Shown piece by piece: positions 13,332 to 25,908 of a stretch of DNA of 64,000 bases. Numbering within the stretch: the first letter of the stretch is position 1; each line of letters opens with the position of its first letter. This DNA comes from Zygaena filipendulae (Eukaryota > Arthropoda > Insecta > Lepidoptera > Zygaenidae). The notes beneath the pieces were generated by a model that saw only the letters and a program-made list of their open reading frames with translations, made no database searches and was not told the origin of the DNA. The translations under genes and the position numbers were made by a program. Where the stretch lies: assembly GCA_907165275.2 (NCBI GenBank), contig OU015674.1, positions 8,271,001 through 8,335,000 of the forward strand, read 5' to 3'.

Positions 13332-13430
13332 GGATTCTATAAAACTAGGGTAGAATCGATCAGGATTCAGAAGCCCAAAAAACCAAAATATATGTACCTA
13401 GGTACTTTGCTCTACTACTTAATCCTTACT
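13332..13430 (+). repeat. Direct duplication, copy 1 (99 bp)
   Basis: GGATTCTATAAAACTAGGGT ... TACTTAATCCTTACT is repeated almost perfectly at 14316-14413; only one A differs in a short A-run. Sequence to the right differs: GGTGCGATATGG here, a Helitron-like start there. Confidence 0.93.
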
Positions 13431-13872
13431 GGTGCGATATGGCAGAACCCAGCGCAAACTGGCCTGCTTGTATTCCTTGCCTTGGAGCCGATAAGAATCC
13501 TCAGAAACCCAGTAAAAGGGTACATTGACGAAATGAAAGGAGAAAGAAAGGAGTAAGGACTCACCGACCGGACGAAACACGGAGTGTGACAGTCTTGGGT
13601 GCACCCGTTTTCTTTGACCACACTTCCACACGACAATATCACTCTGAGGAGTACTTAGATCGTCCAAATAATGGAATCAGCACCAGTTTTCTAGTCCTTT
13701 TCACCGAGAACCAAGCGACGACGTGCGGCTCAAACGTTCGCGGCGGCCATAACATTTTTTTGTTCCTTATTCGCGCATCGACAAGAGCGCGTAGGCCGGT
13801 CGGTGCGCGGTAAATTTGAATTGGGACTTTGGAATAGATTTATGTATGAATAGGGAAGGGATGCCGCAACAA

Positions 13873-14203
13873 TAGGGATGTTGACTATTGAAAATCTAAA
13901 TTCTAATTAGTCCGTCAGAAAATAAAAAAAACAATAGACACGTATTTTTTGCTTTTTTAAATAAATTAAAATATACAGAGATAAAGGGCATTAAAGTTTA
14001 GGATGAGGAGGTCGTGATGTCACTAACCGCAAAACCGCCATACAAACTGTCAGAATAGTGACGTCACGCGAAATTTCAACTCAATATATCGCCGTTATTT
14101 TTTGATTACATAAAAAAAGAAAAAATACGTTTCCAATATTTTTTAATAATCTACAAGACGGACTAAAAAATAAAAATTAGTCAACATGCCCATTAACGTT
14201 AAC
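13873..14203 (-). mobile_element. MITE, inverted second copy of the 9876-10195 element
   Basis: GGGATGTTGACTATTG at the left and AATTAGTCAACATGCCC at the right, with inner TTAGTCCGTCAG and GACGGACTAA. The body is the reverse complement of 9876-10195 with scattered changes. The pair, about 3.7 kb apart, could form a stem. Confidence 0.88.
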
Positions 14204-14315
14204 TTGCGTTAATTCTTCCGAAATGTAACGCTTTAACGTTTAACGAAGCTAACTTTTTTTGTAGCGGATTAAAGATTAACGAAGTTAACTATTTGATTAA
14301 CGGTGCCCAGCTATG

Positions 14316-14413
14316 GGATTCTATAAAACTAGGGTAGAATCGATCAGGATTCAGAAGCCCAAAAACCAAAATATATGTACCTAGGTACTTTGCTCTACTA
14401 CTTAATCCTTACT
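14316..14413 (+). repeat. Direct duplication, copy 2 (98 bp)
   Basis: Second copy of 13332-13430, joined directly to a Helitron-like start (AATAGATATTATAAAATG). Confidence 0.93.
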
Positions 14414-15575
14414 AATAGATATTATAAAATGCAAAAGTGAGTTTGTTTGTTACGCTTTTACGGCTCAACCGATCATTATGAAATTTTGTATGCACATTGT
14501 CAGGGGTACAGAAAAGGTTATAGGGTACTTTTTATATCGGAATTCAAGCAGGAACTCCGAAATTACCAGGGGTGAAACTGTGGGGGACGGTTAGTCCTAT
14601 TATAAATGTGAAAGTGAGTTTGTTTGTTACACTTTCACGCCTTAACGGCTCAACCGATAATTTTGCACACACATTTTTAGGGGTACAGAGGACATTTACC
14701 TACTGTATCTACTTTTTTATCTCGGAATTCCTGCGGGGACTCCAAAATGAATGGGAGTGAAACTGCATTAAATTTTGCATATTAAACGTTCTCAGTAAAG
14801 GATGTAGGGTATTTTTATTGCGGGATTCCTACGGGATCTCTGAAATTAACACAGGTGAAACCGCGAGGAACAGCTAGTCTAATATATAAAATTCTCGTGT
14901 CGCGGTGTTTGTGGTTAAACTCCTCCGAAACGGCTTTCCCGATTCTCATGAAATTTTGTGTGCATATTGGGTAGGTCTGAGAATCGGACATCTATTTTTC
15001 ATCCCGGAATTCCCGCGGGTAATCCGAAACGGCTTGACCGATTCTCATGAAATTTTATATGCATATTCAGGTCTGAGAATCGGCTACTATCTATTTTTCA
15101 TCCTGGAATTCCCGCGGGAACTCCGAAATTCGCGCGGTGAAACCGCGGGGCACAGCTAGTCTAATATATAAAATTCTCGTGTCAGTGTTAGTTACCATAC
15201 TCCTCTGAAACGGTTTGACCGAATTTTATGAAATTTTATATGCATATTCAGGAGATCTGAGAATCGGCTACTATCTATTTTTCATCCCGGAATCCCCGCA
15301 GGAACTCCGAAACTCACGCGGGTGATACCGCGGGCACAGAAGAACTGACGAGGAAATGGGTGGGTTTATCTATAGGTACTACTACTAATATTATAAAGAG
15401 GAAAGATTTGATTTTTTGTTTGTTACGATTCAACTCAAAAACTACTGGACCGATTTAAAAAATCTTTTACCATTAGAAAGCTACATTATCTCTGAGTAAC
15501 ATAGGCTATAGTGTAATTCGGAATTCCCGCGGAAACTCCGAAATTAACGCGGGTGAAACCGCGGGAAACAGCTAG
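14414..15575 (+). mobile_element. Cluster of Helitron-like (Lep1-type) copies in head-to-tail order
   Basis: At least five 3' ends in the same orientation: GGACGGTTAGT (14590), GGAACAGCTAGT (14878), GGGCACAGCTAGT (15159), a weaker CCGCGGGCACAG (15330) and GGAAACAGCTAGT (15573). Each is preceded by CCGCGGGAACTCCGAAAT-like hairpin sequence and by a GTTTGTT...TCATGAAATTTT body. Only the non-autonomous tail is present; no Rep/helicase frame is seen. The stretch 15330-15780 beyond is otherwise non-coding. Confidence 0.85.
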
Positions 15576-17221
15576 TAGACTAATAAAAATCCAGCCGAAG
15601 CTTAAACTGTTACTCAGAGCGCCACCTGTATAATCCATCATAAATAAACGAGTTGCCTTCTATCCACCGTTCTGACGGTTAGTAGCGCCATCTAGCGATT
15701 ACATATTAAATCTCACACTACTCGATCAGTTGATCCTCACTAGCCGGATGTTATCAGGTACGGTTTCAAAACGCATAAAATGAAAAACATTCCCTTTTTT
15801 TTGTAATTTCTTTATTTTTTTTCACCATTTATCGTAAAACTTTCCTACGGCACACCGCGCGTCGCAGTCGCGCACCGATATTCCGCCTTGTGTATGTCGA
15901 GCGGTCCCCCCTACCCTCCCCCACCGTCCCCCACACGCGCCACGATGGCTCCACACGCCGCGACACGAGCACACGCTCTGCGGATTCCTTGCCCATAACG
16001 CGCGTCCCAAAAACACATTCCCAAAGATTTCAGGTGACAAAATATTAGAAATTGGGTAATATCCTTTGTATGCCACAAGAAACGTTGTAAATATGTTTTT
16101 TGGACGTAAAACTTTTTTGTTAACGAGGGAGACATTTTTTGTGGCGTCCTATGTTCATAGTGAATAAGGGCCCAGTTCACTGTATCATGTAGATATGAGG
16201 TCTCGGGCGAAGGCTCCGGCAGGGCGCGCGTCGCGTCGCGCTCACAACAAAGGGTTTTGTCATCATGAAAATATAACAAAAATATTTTAGACATGGACAC
16301 CTAAATACCTATTACAATAAAAAATTTCTTAACGATACATATTATAATAATAATATATCAACTTTTCAATCCGTTGCGGGATGCGAATGAATAATAGGCG
16401 TTACAAAAAAAAATCACAATTTAGCGGTCAATATTATAAAGATTAGGTACATAGATACAATATTGTTATAAAAAGGATATCCATCTAAGTACACACGAGC
16501 ACCATTTAGCGGCAGTTTGACTGCACTCCTTACCGTAACGATATAGACCCTCCGCCCCGGGCGCACGGCCCAGAGTCGCCTGGCACGGCGGCGCGCGGCG
16601 CGGCGGCTCGGGCCGAGTCCCACGCATTCCATAAATACCAAACGAAACCGAACCAGCGGGACCCGAGGTCCCAACCGATACAACATAGGTATATAAGGAT
16701 ATAAATATTACACACGATACTTGCTGTCCAACAAAACGCTTCGTTCGTCGACACTGCACGTGCATACAGAACTGTTTGACAGTTGCTATATTATATCGCG
16801 ATTGTTACAATTTGTCCAAAACGCTTGAGATCCACACTAGTGTCAAACAATAGAAAAATAACGACTTTATAAGAATAAAATACTATTATTATATTATAAA
16901 CTTATAGGAAGTTTCACATCACACTCTCAAATCTTTGGATACTAATCTCATACGAGGCGGGGCGGGGGCGGGGCGGGGTGCGCCGGCGCAGCCGCTATGT
17001 ATTTGTAGTGTGAAAGGGATTTCTCGTTCATGACAAAAAGAAAAACAGAAAATTTAAATATCATCGCGAAAACGATTATGCGAATCACCGTAAAAGATTT
17101 TAGCAATATAATGATTTTAAATAATTATACTGTGTAAAAGCAGTATAACAATTAAATGTATGGTACACATGATGCAGACCTCGGCTGGAAGCGGCGCCGG
17201 CGGCGCACGTGCGCCCGCGCA

Positions 17222-17247
17222 GCTGCCCCCCCCCCCCCCCCCCCCCC
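17222..17247. repeat. Poly-C run
   Basis: About 25 C in a row on the plus strand inside the candidate 3'UTR; G-run on the minus (sense) strand. Confidence 0.95.
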
Positions 17248-19574
17248 ACCTACAACACACCCCGCGCCCCGCACACACCCATCGAGTCTCACAATCACAG
17301 TCGTGTCATACACGAAGTCGGATAATTTTGAAACAAAGCGTTTTAAACACTAGATATAATATAAAATGTCTATGTATACCCAAGTTCATTCCCAACACAT
17401 GAGCCACCTCTGCACTCCTCATTCCACACAACACCTCACGATATCAAAATTACCGACAACATATTGGGTGCCTAACATTAAAATAGATAAGACATAATTT
17501 TATTATAATATTTGCAACAGATTTTTTCTCTATCCTTACTTATGTTACAAAACCGTATCGTTTTAAAAACAAATTCGTTTACGATCACACTAGATGAGAT
17601 GTGTTTTTTTTTTTTTAATTAAATACGAAACATTAATTTGTTGTCGTTCCCGTCTTTACATAGCTAAGGTGCCCGGGAACTTGGTTCCGAATCCCACCCT
17701 CTGAATACACAACACCCAATATGCCTTCACCTAGCCTAACACCACAATTTATATTGCAAACTATTTTTACAACTTACTTCCTCGCCTAATTAAAATATAG
17801 CGGCGGCCATCTTGTGTCGGAGCCGTTGCAAGATGGCGTCTGTGCGGCGCTAGCTCGACACGGCCGCCGGGTTGCGTGCGATCTTATCTAGACAACGCCT
17901 CGTCGCTCGGAACACAGTACCTATGTATTGTATACATCGCCCTCTTCCAAATGAAAACTTTGGCAGGCGGCCGGCGCGCGCGTCTCTAGTCTATTGCATC
18001 GGAGTCGCGGCGGGAAGGTACGGTCGGTATCAAGGCACAAACCCAACTACAGCCGGCGGTCGGGCGAGCCGCGCGCGCCGCCCGCGCCTGCGCCGATACT
18101 ATACATACTATATTATGACATACATATTTAGGAGACAATTATTTCCGATTTTTTTTTAACTCTACAAATCATTATCCTTTACAGTAATAAATAAACCTAC
18201 GATCGATTGGCAGTATTTGTTACCATCACCCTCACATGATATTGTTGCATATCACCGCTCCCGTTCCGCCCGTCCCCTCTCCTCCCCCCTCCCCCTGCTC
18301 GCGTGTCCCCGCTCTCCCCGCGACTAACCCTACACACTTATCGCCTATACAATACAATTATGAAATCAAAGTTATGGTCATCCTACCGTCCACCCCACTC
18401 AGGCTATGGAGATAAACACACATCATGGAGTTATCGTAGCGCTCCTTGATGTTTTTGGACACAAAAGAGAGACTTAAATTTACGTACAATACATTTTCTG
18501 AAGTGTTCAATCCACGCGCCCTCTTAAAGTGGCGCCCAACGTGGTGGTGACACTATCTTACTTATGAACATACCGCCACCTGAAATCTTTCGAAATCCAA
18601 GAAGCGCTGTATTTCACTTGGATCGAGTGCCGTTTACTTTGCGGTTGGCAACACCTGCACGGGCAAATGCATCAGTGGTGCCAACTTCTTGTCTGCTAAG
18701 GAATCTCTACTATATATGGATGACTGTTTGACAATATCGCCTCACTATGTGGTTTTAAAAGTTTGAAAAATCATAATTCTATTGGCTAGCAGCCATTTAA
18801 TATACATACTAACTCCATAGAAATTCCTTCGTCAGTGGTCCGCGTGTACCTTCGCCTCAACCATTATACATAGTTCTGAAATTACATTACAGTTTCATGC
18901 TGCCGCGTGTATACACACAAAATATTCCGATCATCGCGAAAATATCAAATCTAAAGAAACAATCACTCGCCTCACTTTTATATCTTACACGAGTTTTCAT
19001 TCAAAATCGTTAACTCTTGCTTGTGAATTGTGATGGATAAACATAACAAATACATAATTATGACGAGTCTATTATTTAAACAACTGTACATATTATTAAA
19101 TCAGTAACAAATGATATCTATACGTCAGAAATGTCCTCATAATAAATAATAGTATAATATGTGTTAAAATATAAACCCTTTTCACTACAGTTTAGTTACA
19201 CTTGTTGATAAAACAGACGGCCGTTCGTTACAATATATTTGTGGGTCACGGACTGACCCCAGTCAGTCGACCCCATAGCGTCAGACCCCGACACCGCCTA
19301 TTGACTGATCACGAGTTTCATACGACCACTATTTCTTTTAAATTTTCGTAAATTATGTTTTGTTTTTTAATTCTCATTATACTCTTGTTTCGGTCTTCAG
19401 GTACTGTGGTATTGCTTATATGTATTGTAGATATAAAAGATATCTTTCTCGAGGTCAGATTTCGGCGGATACAGGTATGTACATACTATGCAACGTGTGC
19501 TCGCAAGCGATGTTATGCTTGTCTGTATAATGTACATAATACACGTGTATATCACATAAAATGTTTATAACATA

Positions 19575-19762
19575 CACCACATATCATATCCATCATTTAT
19601 ACGCATTTTTATACGCATATCACTTATAATGTGCATCACATATAACGTACATCACATATAATGTCTATCATATATAACGCATATCACTTATAACTTGCAT
19701 CACATATAACGTACATCACATATAATGTCTGTCATATATAACGCATATCATATATAATTACA
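19575..19762. repeat. AT-rich ~20-bp tandem repeat with ~100-bp super-unit
   Basis: CATCACATATAACGTACATC, CATATATAACGCATATCACT and CACATATAATGTCTATCATA alternate; the block CATCACATATAACGTACATC-ACATATAATGTCT occurs twice. No coding content. Confidence 0.88.
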
Positions 19763-20106
19763 GCGCACGACGTGGTAAAATAATGTGTCAACTCAATGCA
19801 CAAGTTAGCAAATCGACTTGGGGCTTATGACGGAATCCTGCTGCGGTGTGGAGGCTGCGACGGCAAAGCGCTACGACAACGCAACGCACACCTTATTTTA
19901 TTCATATAATTATAATCCTCTTTTTATTATTATTTTTTCTTTTAACAAAACATTCAAAGACTGAAATATAATTAAAACTAATTCACTATTTTAATAACTC
20001 TCTGTTAGCGTATTATTATTATTTTTATTATTATTATTTTTTTGTATTTTTATTTAATTTTAACTTTGAAGGTCGCGATTGTATAGTTTTGTGTCTAGGT
20101 ATTGTT

Positions 20107-20140
20107 ACAGCGAGACCTGTCACTGTGACAGCTGACAGCT
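20107..20140. promoter_or_regulatory. Clustered TGACAG sites in a palindrome
   Basis: CTGTCACTGTGACAG is a perfect palindrome around its centre and is followed by CTGACAGCTAGC. TGACAG is the known core of TALE-homeodomain (Homothorax/Meis) sites. Occupancy is unknown; chance occurrence is possible. Confidence 0.3.
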
Positions 20141-21654
20141 AGCGGGCGGGCGGGGCGGCGCGGGGGCCGGCGGCGGCGCCGGAGGCCAACCCCGGTCAAG
20201 GGTTTTCGGCTGAGCTGTGACGCACTCAAACCTTATAAACACAGGTCTTTTAGAACTAGTGTTCATTCAACGCTAAAGACGGCTCGATAGTAAGCGAACT
20301 AGTTTGACGGATCAAATGTTGCCAGTTGCGAAAAGTGTCAACAATATCAACAAATAGTTCAATAGTGATAGAGAGGTCAAAGTTTCATATCGACGTTTAA
20401 GTGATCCACACTGTTTTGAACCGTTTTAAAAACCTTTTTATGAAAAATTGAGTCTTTTTTTAAAACTGCAGATTGAACTGTCTGCACAGAGCGGCGATTT
20501 ATTTTTCGATCGGGCATTTTTAAAGTCGATTGACATAATATCATCTAGTTTGGCCACTTGCTCGCTTATTGAACTGTCAAACGAATTCATCCAATTGTGA
20601 GCCGGATTTTAACGTCGTGGGCAGGTGTGGGCGTGTGTGGGCGGCGCCGCCGACGACCGCGATACGAGTACCAAAGGCTATATTAATTGACTATCACAAC
20701 GGCCTGCACTGGACGCGACGCGACGCGACGCACCGACTCGTGGAGGAAAAATGAAAATAAAAAAAAAAAAAATAATCAACGACATTGATGTCAAACACAC
20801 ACATCTATTACGAACGCTACATTAACATGACGATGTTAAGAGAAATTCACAAATAACAAAAAAAACGCACGCTCATGGAGCGGGGGCGGGGGCGGGTGTA
20901 GGGCGGCTGGGGGCTGGGGGGGTGGGGGGCCGCGCGAGGTATCACAGGGCAGCCCTAGAGCACTCAGCGCAGGCGCTGGCTGGCGAGACTGATCATACAG
21001 ACTGATGCCGATGTCATTTCGACTGGAAAAAACAGGTCCTTCGAGCCGGATACTCCAACATTTTAAAGTTTCGGTACTAATTTGGGTGATTCGAGGGTAT
21101 TGCGGATGCAGATGGGAGGAGGGCCACCGGCCCGAGCGACCGGAGTGGAGGATTCCAATCGGACTCGAAGAATGTACAAATCAGGAACCGCGCACGCCTG
21201 TTGCCGACGTAATGAAGCTCACGCGATGCTATCTCCATAACACAGACACTATGTTAACGTACACTTTATGGTTACACACAACATGTTAGAGGTACATTAT
21301 ATAATTTGCTTACTTTACTGAGTGGCGCCACGTCTGGAACGCGACAAACATTTATTCGTTTAATCATCTCTAAATATCTATAAACTCTGTAAGTCTTAAA
21401 CGTCTATTCAACTAAAATTATACAATAGTTATTTATTTTTTGTACCATTAATTGTTATTTTAAAATTAAGCCACTAGTTGCGGAGGGGTGCGCACACGAA
21501 ACTTTTTGAACAGCGACGATTGAATATGCACTTTAAGACTGCGGTAATAAGGTTGAATTCGGTGTGCGATGCGCGCGCGCACCTCCCGGCGAGCCCTCAG
21601 CGGTACTAATGCCAAGCGACGGACACCGACTAGAGTCGCGCGGCCCCCTCCCGC

Positions 21655-22134
21655 CCCCGCCCCCGGCCCCTAGCCCGCTCAGGGAGCCGACGGGCCCGCC
21701 CCCGGCCGCTAGCCCCCTCAGGGAGCCGACGGGCCCGCCCCCGGCCCCTAGCCCGCTCAGGGAGCCGACGGGCCCGCCCCCGGCCCCTAGCCCGCTCAGG
21801 GAGCCGACGGGCCCGCCCCCGGCCCCTAGCCCCCTCAGGGAGCCGACGGGCCCGCCCCCGGCCCCTAGCCCGCTCAGGGAGCCGACGGGCCCGCCCCCGG
21901 CCCCTAGCCCGCTCAGGGAGCCGACGGGCCCGCCCCCGGCCCCTAGCCCCCTCAGGGAGCCGACGGGCCCGCCCCCGGCCCCTAGCCCGCTCAGGGAGCC
22001 GACGGGCCCGCCCCCGGCCCCTAGCCCCCTCAGGGAGCCGACGGGCCCGCCCCCGGCCCCTAGCCCCCTCAGGGAGCCGACGGGCCCGCCCCCGGCCCCT
22101 AGCCCGCTCAGGGAGCCGACGGGCCCGCCCCCGC
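21655..22134. repeat. 39-bp GC-rich minisatellite, 12 copies
   Basis: The word CAGGGAGCCGACGGGCCCG recurs 12 times at exact 39-bp spacing, with a C/G variant in AGCCC(G/C)CTC. On the minus strand each unit holds AGGGGCCGGGGGCGGG, a purine-rich tract able to form a G-quadruplex. Because 39 is a multiple of three, the plus strand shows a 208-residue frame of repeated PSPLREPTGPPPA; I treat that as a by-product. It lies in the candidate Pur-alpha 3'UTR. Confidence 0.95.
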
Positions 22135-23026
22135 TCGCCCGTTCGACTCCCAGACTAGCGAAACGACCAAAACAGACAACTATATCCTAACTTATGACAA
22201 TAATATAATAAGTAGTTATTATAATATAGGTAATAGACGACCCGCGCCGCCCCCGCTCCTCCTATTAATAAAAGTATTTCTATTTTATTCACTCGTAGTT
22301 TATAGAGAAGTGATTTATTTTTTTATATTTCTTTTTTTTTTACCTATTATATAATATAACACAATATCGGACGTCACCAACTTATCCCACTCCAAGTTAA
22401 ATTTATGGTGCCCAGAGCGAAATGTGGAGGAAACTAGCCTACGATGGGCTCTCGGGCCGCTTCGGGCGAGGTTACAGCTATTTGAACTCTACGGCGCAAC
22501 ACTTACGGCCGAAGGTCGTTTATCGCCCCGCGACAAAAGCGACCCGAGCACCCGCTTATGACTATTATTATTTTCATTAGAATCTGTTATTTTAATGCGA
22601 AATACGACTATTATAATGGCGGTCGGAAATATAAAAGGAACGTCCCACAGATGATGAATTACTCCATTGCGCAGACGCAACGCCCAGAGTCGAATGCATC
22701 GATAACTATCTTAACTGCAGCATCCTTAAAATAAAAAAGTGTTACCATCGGATAAGATAATATCCAAAAATTGACAACGCGGACCTAGTTCATGCAATTA
22801 TGGCTCGTACTATGATAGAAATAGAGACTGGTATCGCGACACGCAACGAAGCGTGAGTGAGAAAAATACTACACATGAAAAAGGCGCGAAAGTAGGACAA
22901 CAGCTGGCAATATTACGTACACTTTAATCTAATATGTATTTAGTTAACAATAAAAAAAAATACATTTAATATAAACCTAGTTATTTATATTGACTCAAAT
23001 TCGTAGTCGAGAATAAGTACCGTACG

Positions 23027-23185
23027 GTGTTGCCAGGTCGAGGGAATAAAAAAGTTCCTAAAACCTATTTGCAAAATCGATGAAACTTCGTGAGTACCTA
23101 CCTACCTACCTACATATTAAAATAAGAAATAGGCTGTTTAAAAAAACCTACACGAATAAACTAGTGCGTACACCTGGCAACACCG
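23027..23185. mobile_element. Small MITE with GGTGTTGCCAGGT inverted ends
   Basis: Left end CGGTGTTGCCAGGT, right end ACCTGGCAACACCG, about 159 bp in all. The interior has ACCTACCTACCTACC. No coding content. Confidence 0.75.
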
Positions 23186-23984
23186 GCGGGCAACGTGTGT
23201 CTGTCTGTTTGTATGTATGTCTGTATGTCCCAAGAAGTCGGCGACGCGACGACAGTCCAGAATAGCTACCAATAAAGGATAAACGTTGGGGTGATGCTAT
23301 CTATCTATCTATATATCTATTGAATACGTCACACAAACGCGGGTCCCAGCACACAGTCAAACAACTCAATATCCAACATACACACTTCAGAGGTGTCCCC
23401 ACAATGTCACAAAACCTTCGTAAAGCCAATGATAATGTTACAACCAAAGTTGTAGACGCGCCATATCGCTCGATAAATGGCACGATAAGGCTGCTGTTAA
23501 CTTTAATTTTGCGAAGCACACGCGGGCTTCATCACGCAAATGTGTCTGCTGGAGCGTACACATACAGTTCATATTCGCTGGACGCTAGTATTAGTATCGC
23601 CTACACGACGTATCAATGGATTTTCATTGTAACATCATGGCCGGATGGCGACACCTCTGAGGCCCGCCCGACGCTTGCTTGCTCACTGTCAAGCTATCGT
23701 TCGTCCCGCTCACACACGCATCGCTATGTACACGCAGCCGTCCCGCTCGCACGCGCTGCATCCCCCCGGCGGTCGCCTCGCCACAACACAACCCCCACAC
23801 GGACGGGGCGAGTCCAGCTACCACCCCCTCTTATAGAATAACCAACAGAGTCTTTAATCGTTTTATTCGGTCAAGCAAGTAGCTATAATACGTAGACGGG
23901 CATGTTGCTGGTACTTTATAATGCTTTTCAAACTTTTCTACAATCTACAAAGTGGTTATTGTTCATTTAAATAGATGACTTATT

Positions 23985-24115
23985 AATATAGATGACAAAT
24001 CAACCCGGTTTAAACCCGGTGCTTTGGGTACAAACCCGATTTAAACCCGTAAACGCCCGGGCCCAACCGAAGCACAGAGTTTAAACCGGGCTGATTGTCC
24101 ATCTATAGTTACTAA
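23985..24115. mobile_element. Palindromic MITE, AACCCG/TTTAAACCCG family, copy 1
   Basis: Starts TATAGATGACAAATCAACCC and ends in the inverted form GATTGTCCATCTATAG; the middle is rich in CGGTTTAAACCCG words. Related copies lie at 42452-42560 and 59428-59527. Confidence 0.78.
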
Positions 24116-24339
24116 GACCCCATCCGACTCCATAATCACACATGACCTCAAATGTAAACAAGCTAACAACAGAGTTGGAATTCCGATTAGCCCCGTGATG
24201 ATTGAGCATCTACCCCACTCCACCCCCTGTTTTTAACGTACCGTGGTGTGTAGCCGGACTCGCCCCCTTCTTGCTGAATGATTAAATTATTATTAGTATG
24301 TCTACAAAAACAATACAGGGGCCACGGTATGAGCGGACT

Positions 24340-24451
24340 GTACAGTCAGTAGAAGAAATGTGTAATCACTTTTGACAATCATTGAATCTTATTGCGATAG
24401 TAATAGAGTACAAAGACCAAAGTGTTGACGTACTGCTGTTGCTGACTGTAC
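24340..24451. mobile_element. Short MITE with TACAGTCAG inverted ends
   Basis: TGTACAGTCAGTAGAAG at the left, CTGTTGCTGACTGTAC at the right. The ends match those of the large fold-back element at 59834-60664, so both belong to one family. TA flanks fit a Tc1/mariner-type target. Confidence 0.75.
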
Positions 24452-24469
24452 GTCGAGCTGTGCAGTGTA

Positions 24470-24888
24470 GGGTATGTTCCGGTATTACTGATAGCACCTG
24501 TAAGGTATGACGTCAATTCAATATACTGAAAGAAGAAAGAAAGAAAACTACATTTATTCTAGCAGAAAACACAAAAAAAAACGAACATTAATAGAGCGAA
24601 GCCGTTCCTTTATAGTTTCCTGTACTGGTTACTGTTTAAAACGGAACGCAGTCCAAGTAAGTATACTGTCATCCATGTCTTTGTCATGTCACGCTGGCGA
24701 CCACTCATTGAACTATCATTGGTCCGAGGTTGATCACGTGATTGAACATCTGAGAACACCTTAGGTACCTCGAAAACGGCAGAACTCACAGTAGAATACT
24801 GCGGCAGTATACTAAAAGTTATAACGGAACGAATTTCTCGTCACTGCCAGCACTCGGCTAGTGCTATCCGCAATAACGGAACATACCC
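24470..24888. mobile_element. hAT-like MITE with 27-bp inverted ends
   Basis: Left GGGTATGTTCCGGTATTACT, right end the inverted form with three changes (CAATAACGGAACATACCC). The flanks GCAGTGTA and GTAGTGTA are an 8-bp near-perfect target duplication, the size made by hAT transposases. It lies 18 bp from the MITE at 24340-24451. A longer related copy is at 46439-47077. Confidence 0.8.
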
Positions 24889-25860
24889 GTAGTGTAGTGG
24901 TCTCCCCGCCCCGAGTATATCACAGCAGTGCGTCCTTACCTAACGACTCGAGAGCCGCCGCGGCGCTCTCCGACCACTATTTAACCGCACACATCCTTTC
25001 ATTTCTGCCTTCAAACCGCTTTGGTTCTCTCCTCTCGTAACTCCCTCACTCTCTCTCTGACAACTGTGAGGTACGAGGGAAGAAGGCGCACCCCCCATAC
25101 CCCACAGTTACCCCTTACCTACTACTTCTCACTTCCCCATCTCACCCAGTTCTTCCCCCCTCTCTGCCCCCGCGGCCGGGGGGTGCTGCGTGCGCGTGAC
25201 GTCACCACATAAATTGTACATACATTTGCGATACATCAGCGAGTTTTTACTATTCTTTGATCATTGCGACTGACTCATTTCTCCCTGCCTCCCCTGTGCC
25301 CCCCATCCCGCAGCATGCCCCGGCCCGCACCCCTCACCTAACACAATATCTCGGTTTACAGACGAAAAAAACATGAAAATCAAACAATTCATATTAAAAA
25401 CAAAGAAACACATACACCTACGAACTAGATAAGTGGGCATTTCATTACAAAACTTCAAATATTTTAACTTCTCTTTCTCTTCATTCGATTTGTAATTTTT
25501 TTTTTACTTTATGTTAAAAGGTTAAAGACGCCAGGGTTGTACTCGAATAAGATTTTAAATACATCTCTAATGTAAACGAGGTCAACGTCAATTGATTATT
25601 ATTTGTTTGTTCAATTCATTTACTAAGTTCCGATTCACGAATACATAATAATATATAAAATGAACGAATAAGCGAAATCAAATTTAATAACGAAATTCAT
25701 TCAGTTTTAAACGGGCGAGTACGAACGAGTGCGGCCGCGGACCGATGCTATGGTTCCGCTCCCCGCCTGGCATCAATATAATACAAATACAACTTAACAA
25801 AAACATAATATCTAATGATAATTAATTATGACTTACGAATGGAATAATAGATTCCAGCGC

Positions 25861-25908
25861 GACGTCACGTGCTGACGTCACGTGCTGACGTCACGTGCTG
25901 ACGTCACG
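25861..25908. promoter_or_regulatory. Tandem CRE / E-box array
   Basis: The 13-bp unit (TGACGTCACGTGC) repeats almost perfectly: four full TGACGTCA palindromes (CRE, bZIP sites) overlapping three CACGTG E-boxes (bHLH, including CLOCK/Max class). Spacing of 13 bp puts sites a little over one helical turn apart. Function is inferred from motif content only. Confidence 0.6.

Noticed and set aside
15911..16300. 129-residue minus-strand frame
   Set aside because: No domain, composition changes midway, Gly-rich end from a simple GC repeat, no relation to neighbours. Probably 3'UTR or spacer.
21564..22190. 208-residue Pro-rich plus-strand frame
   Set aside because: It is the translation of a 39-bp minisatellite whose period is a multiple of three; ends outside the array are not protein-like and no splice context supports it.
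23320..23841. 173-residue plus-strand frame
   Set aside because: Ser/Thr/Arg-rich low-information translation with no family pattern and overlapping frames in other phases.
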